Shown here one piece after another: positions 58,482 to 59,791 of a stretch of 59,791 bases of DNA (its first letter is position 1; every line of letters starts with the position of its first letter). Position numbers and translations under genes: made by a program. The stretch is from Oscillospiraceae bacterium (lineage in GTDB: Bacteria; Bacillota; Clostridia; Oscillospirales; Oscillospiraceae): contig SVLE01000005.1 of assembly GCA_015068065.1 (NCBI GenBank), forward strand, positions 1-59,791, read 5' to 3'. The notes under the pieces are model-generated. The model did no database searches. It was not told the DNA's origin and saw only the letters and a list, made by a program, of their open reading frames with translations.

Positions 58482-59387
58482 ATGGTTTGCGGACGCTTTG
58501 CCCCCAGCCCCAGTGGGCGGATGCATCTGGGCAATCTTTGGTCGTGCCTGCTGGCCTGGCTGTCCGCCCGCAGCGCGGGCGGCCGCATGGTCCTGCGGCT
58601 GGAAGATCTGGATACAGACCGCTGCCGCTCCGAATACTGCGATCAGGTCATGCGGGATTTGGAGTGGCTTGGTCTGGACTGGGACAACGAGCCCGTGTAT
58701 CAGAGCCGGCGCACGGAAATTTACGCTGAATATTTTTATCAATTGGAACAACAGGGCCTTATCTATCCCTGCTACTGCACCCGGGCCGAGCGACTGGCCG
58801 CCAGCGCCCCCCACCGCAGCGACGGTATTACCGTATACGGCGGTCGGTGCCGCCATCTGTCAGAGCAGGAACGGCGGTCTCTTTCTGCCGCCCGCCGTCC
58901 CGCATGGCGTGTGGCCGTCCCGGCGGAGGAGTATTCTTTTGAGGATCTGTGTCAGGGGCGGTATACCGAATGGCTGGACCGGGATTGCGGCGACTTCATC
59001 CTGCGCCGCTCCGACGGTGTCTACGCCTATCAGTTGGCCGTGGTGGTGGACGATGCCCTGATGGGGGTAACTCAGGTAGTGCGTGGAAGAGATCTGTTGG
59101 ATTCCACCCCCCGTCAGCTTTGGTTGTGCAAAACACTGGGCTTTGATGCTCCGGAGCACGCCCACGTCCCCCTGCTCCTTGCCCCCGACGGGCGCAGGCT
59201 GGCCAAGCGGGACCGGGATCAGGAGCTGGGGCAGCTGCAGCAGCAGTATACTGCTCCGGAGCTGGTGGGCCGACTGGCCCATCTGGCCGGGCTTATCCCG
59301 GAATACGGTCCCATCACCCCAACGCAGCTGATTCCCCTGTTCCATTGGAACAAGATCCCAAAAGAAGATCTGGTCGCACGACTATAA
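58482..59387 (+). CDS. gluQ: Glutamyl-Q tRNA(Asp) synthetase
   Basis: GRFAPSPSGRMHLGNLWSCLLAWLSARS; LRLEDLDTDRC; YPCYCTRAE; RDGVYAYQLAVVVDDALMGVTQVVRGRDLL; LAKRDRDQEL; lacks the anticodon-binding domain. Confidence 0.9.
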   Translation: MVCGRFAPSPSGRMHLGNLWSCLLAWLSARSAGGRMVLRLEDLDTDRCRSEYCDQVMRDLEWLGLDWDNEPVYQSRRTEIYAEYFYQLEQQGLIYPCYCTRAERLAASAPHRSDGITVYGGRCRHLSEQERRSLSAARRPAWRVAVPAEEYSFEDLCQGRYTEWLDRDCGDFILRRSDGVYAYQLAVVVDDALMGVTQVVRGRDLLDSTPRQLWLCKTLGFDAPEHAHVPLLLAPDGRRLAKRDRDQELGQLQQQYTAPELVGRLAHLAGLIPEYGPITPTQLIPLFHWNKIPKEDLVARL

Positions 59388-59426
59388 TAAAAACGCCCCC
59401 GGTTCCAATTGGAACCGGGGGCGTTC
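59388..59426. terminator. Bidirectional terminator
   Basis: AACGCCCCCGGTTCCAATTGGAACCGGGGGCGTT. Confidence 0.85.
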
Positions 59427-59438
59427 AGCTTATTCAGA

Positions 59439-59791
59439 TCAGCCCTTGATAGCAGCCTGAGCGGCAGCCAGACGGGCGATGGGCACACGGAAGGGAGAGC
59501 AGGACACGTAGTCCAGACCCACCTTGTGGCAGAACTCCACGGAGGAGGGGTCGCCGCCGTGCTCGCCGCAGATGCCCAGCTTCAGCTCGGGACGGGTAGA
59601 CCGGCCCAGCTTGGCAGCCATATCCACCAGCTTGCCCACGCCGTTCTGGTCCAGACGGGCGAAGGGATCGCTCTCGTAGATCTTGTTGGCGTAGTAAGCA
59701 TCCAGGAACTTGCCGGCGTCGTCGCGGGAGAAGCCGAAGGTCATCTGGGTCAGGTCGTTGGTGCCGAAGGAGAAGAACTGAGCCTCCTTGG
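59439..59791 (-). CDS. ppdK: Pyruvate, phosphate dikinase, C-terminal fragment truncated by the window edge
   Basis: [24 protein letters not shown]...[44 protein letters not shown]. Confidence 0.95.
   Translation of the reverse strand, partial: KEAQFFSFGTNDLTQMTFGFSRDDAGKFLDAYYANKIYESDPFARLDQNGVGKLVDMAAKLGRSTRPELKLGICGEHGGDPSSVEFCHKVGLDYVSCSPFRVPIARLAAAQAAIKG

Overview
The window looks like a chromosomal segment from a spore-forming, gut-type Firmicute (Oscillospiraceae/Clostridia-like, inferred from gene content: spoVAD/spoVAE, SCIFF ranthipeptide, IreB, NfnAB, CD1247-like protein). Most of it is ordinary core genome: translation (prfC, efp, ABC-F, tRNAs), nucleotide metabolism (guaB, pyrB), one-carbon/methionine metabolism (ahcY, metF, metH), oxidative stress (perR-rubrerythrin-rubredoxin-ferritin), and several peptidase and hydrolase operons. 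The main discovery is a discrete transposon-like element at 21518-28288 (6771 bp), downstream of a five-tRNA cluster. It has a perfect 11-bp terminal inverted repeat (TTATATATTCC...GGAATATATAA). It also has a 17-bp perfect subterminal inverted repeat (AAAGTTGGTGGAGATGA) at almost the same distance from each end (82 vs 81 bp), and a 9-bp direct repeat (CCTGGTCAC) directly outside both ends. Deleting the element plus one 9-bp copy restores a degenerate tRNA-Lys 3'-end-like sequence ending CACCA. Its cargo is an MmeI-like single-chain restriction-modification protein closely followed by a PIN-domain protein, a probable structured ncRNA with its own promoter and terminator, a catalytically degenerate serine-recombinase-like protein, a small unknown protein, and an IS1595/ISXO2-like transposase with a long C-terminal region. 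A five-unit, exactly 21-bp-phased TTATAAC array lies just inside the left end. All family names were assigned by reading sequence motifs; no database search was possible.
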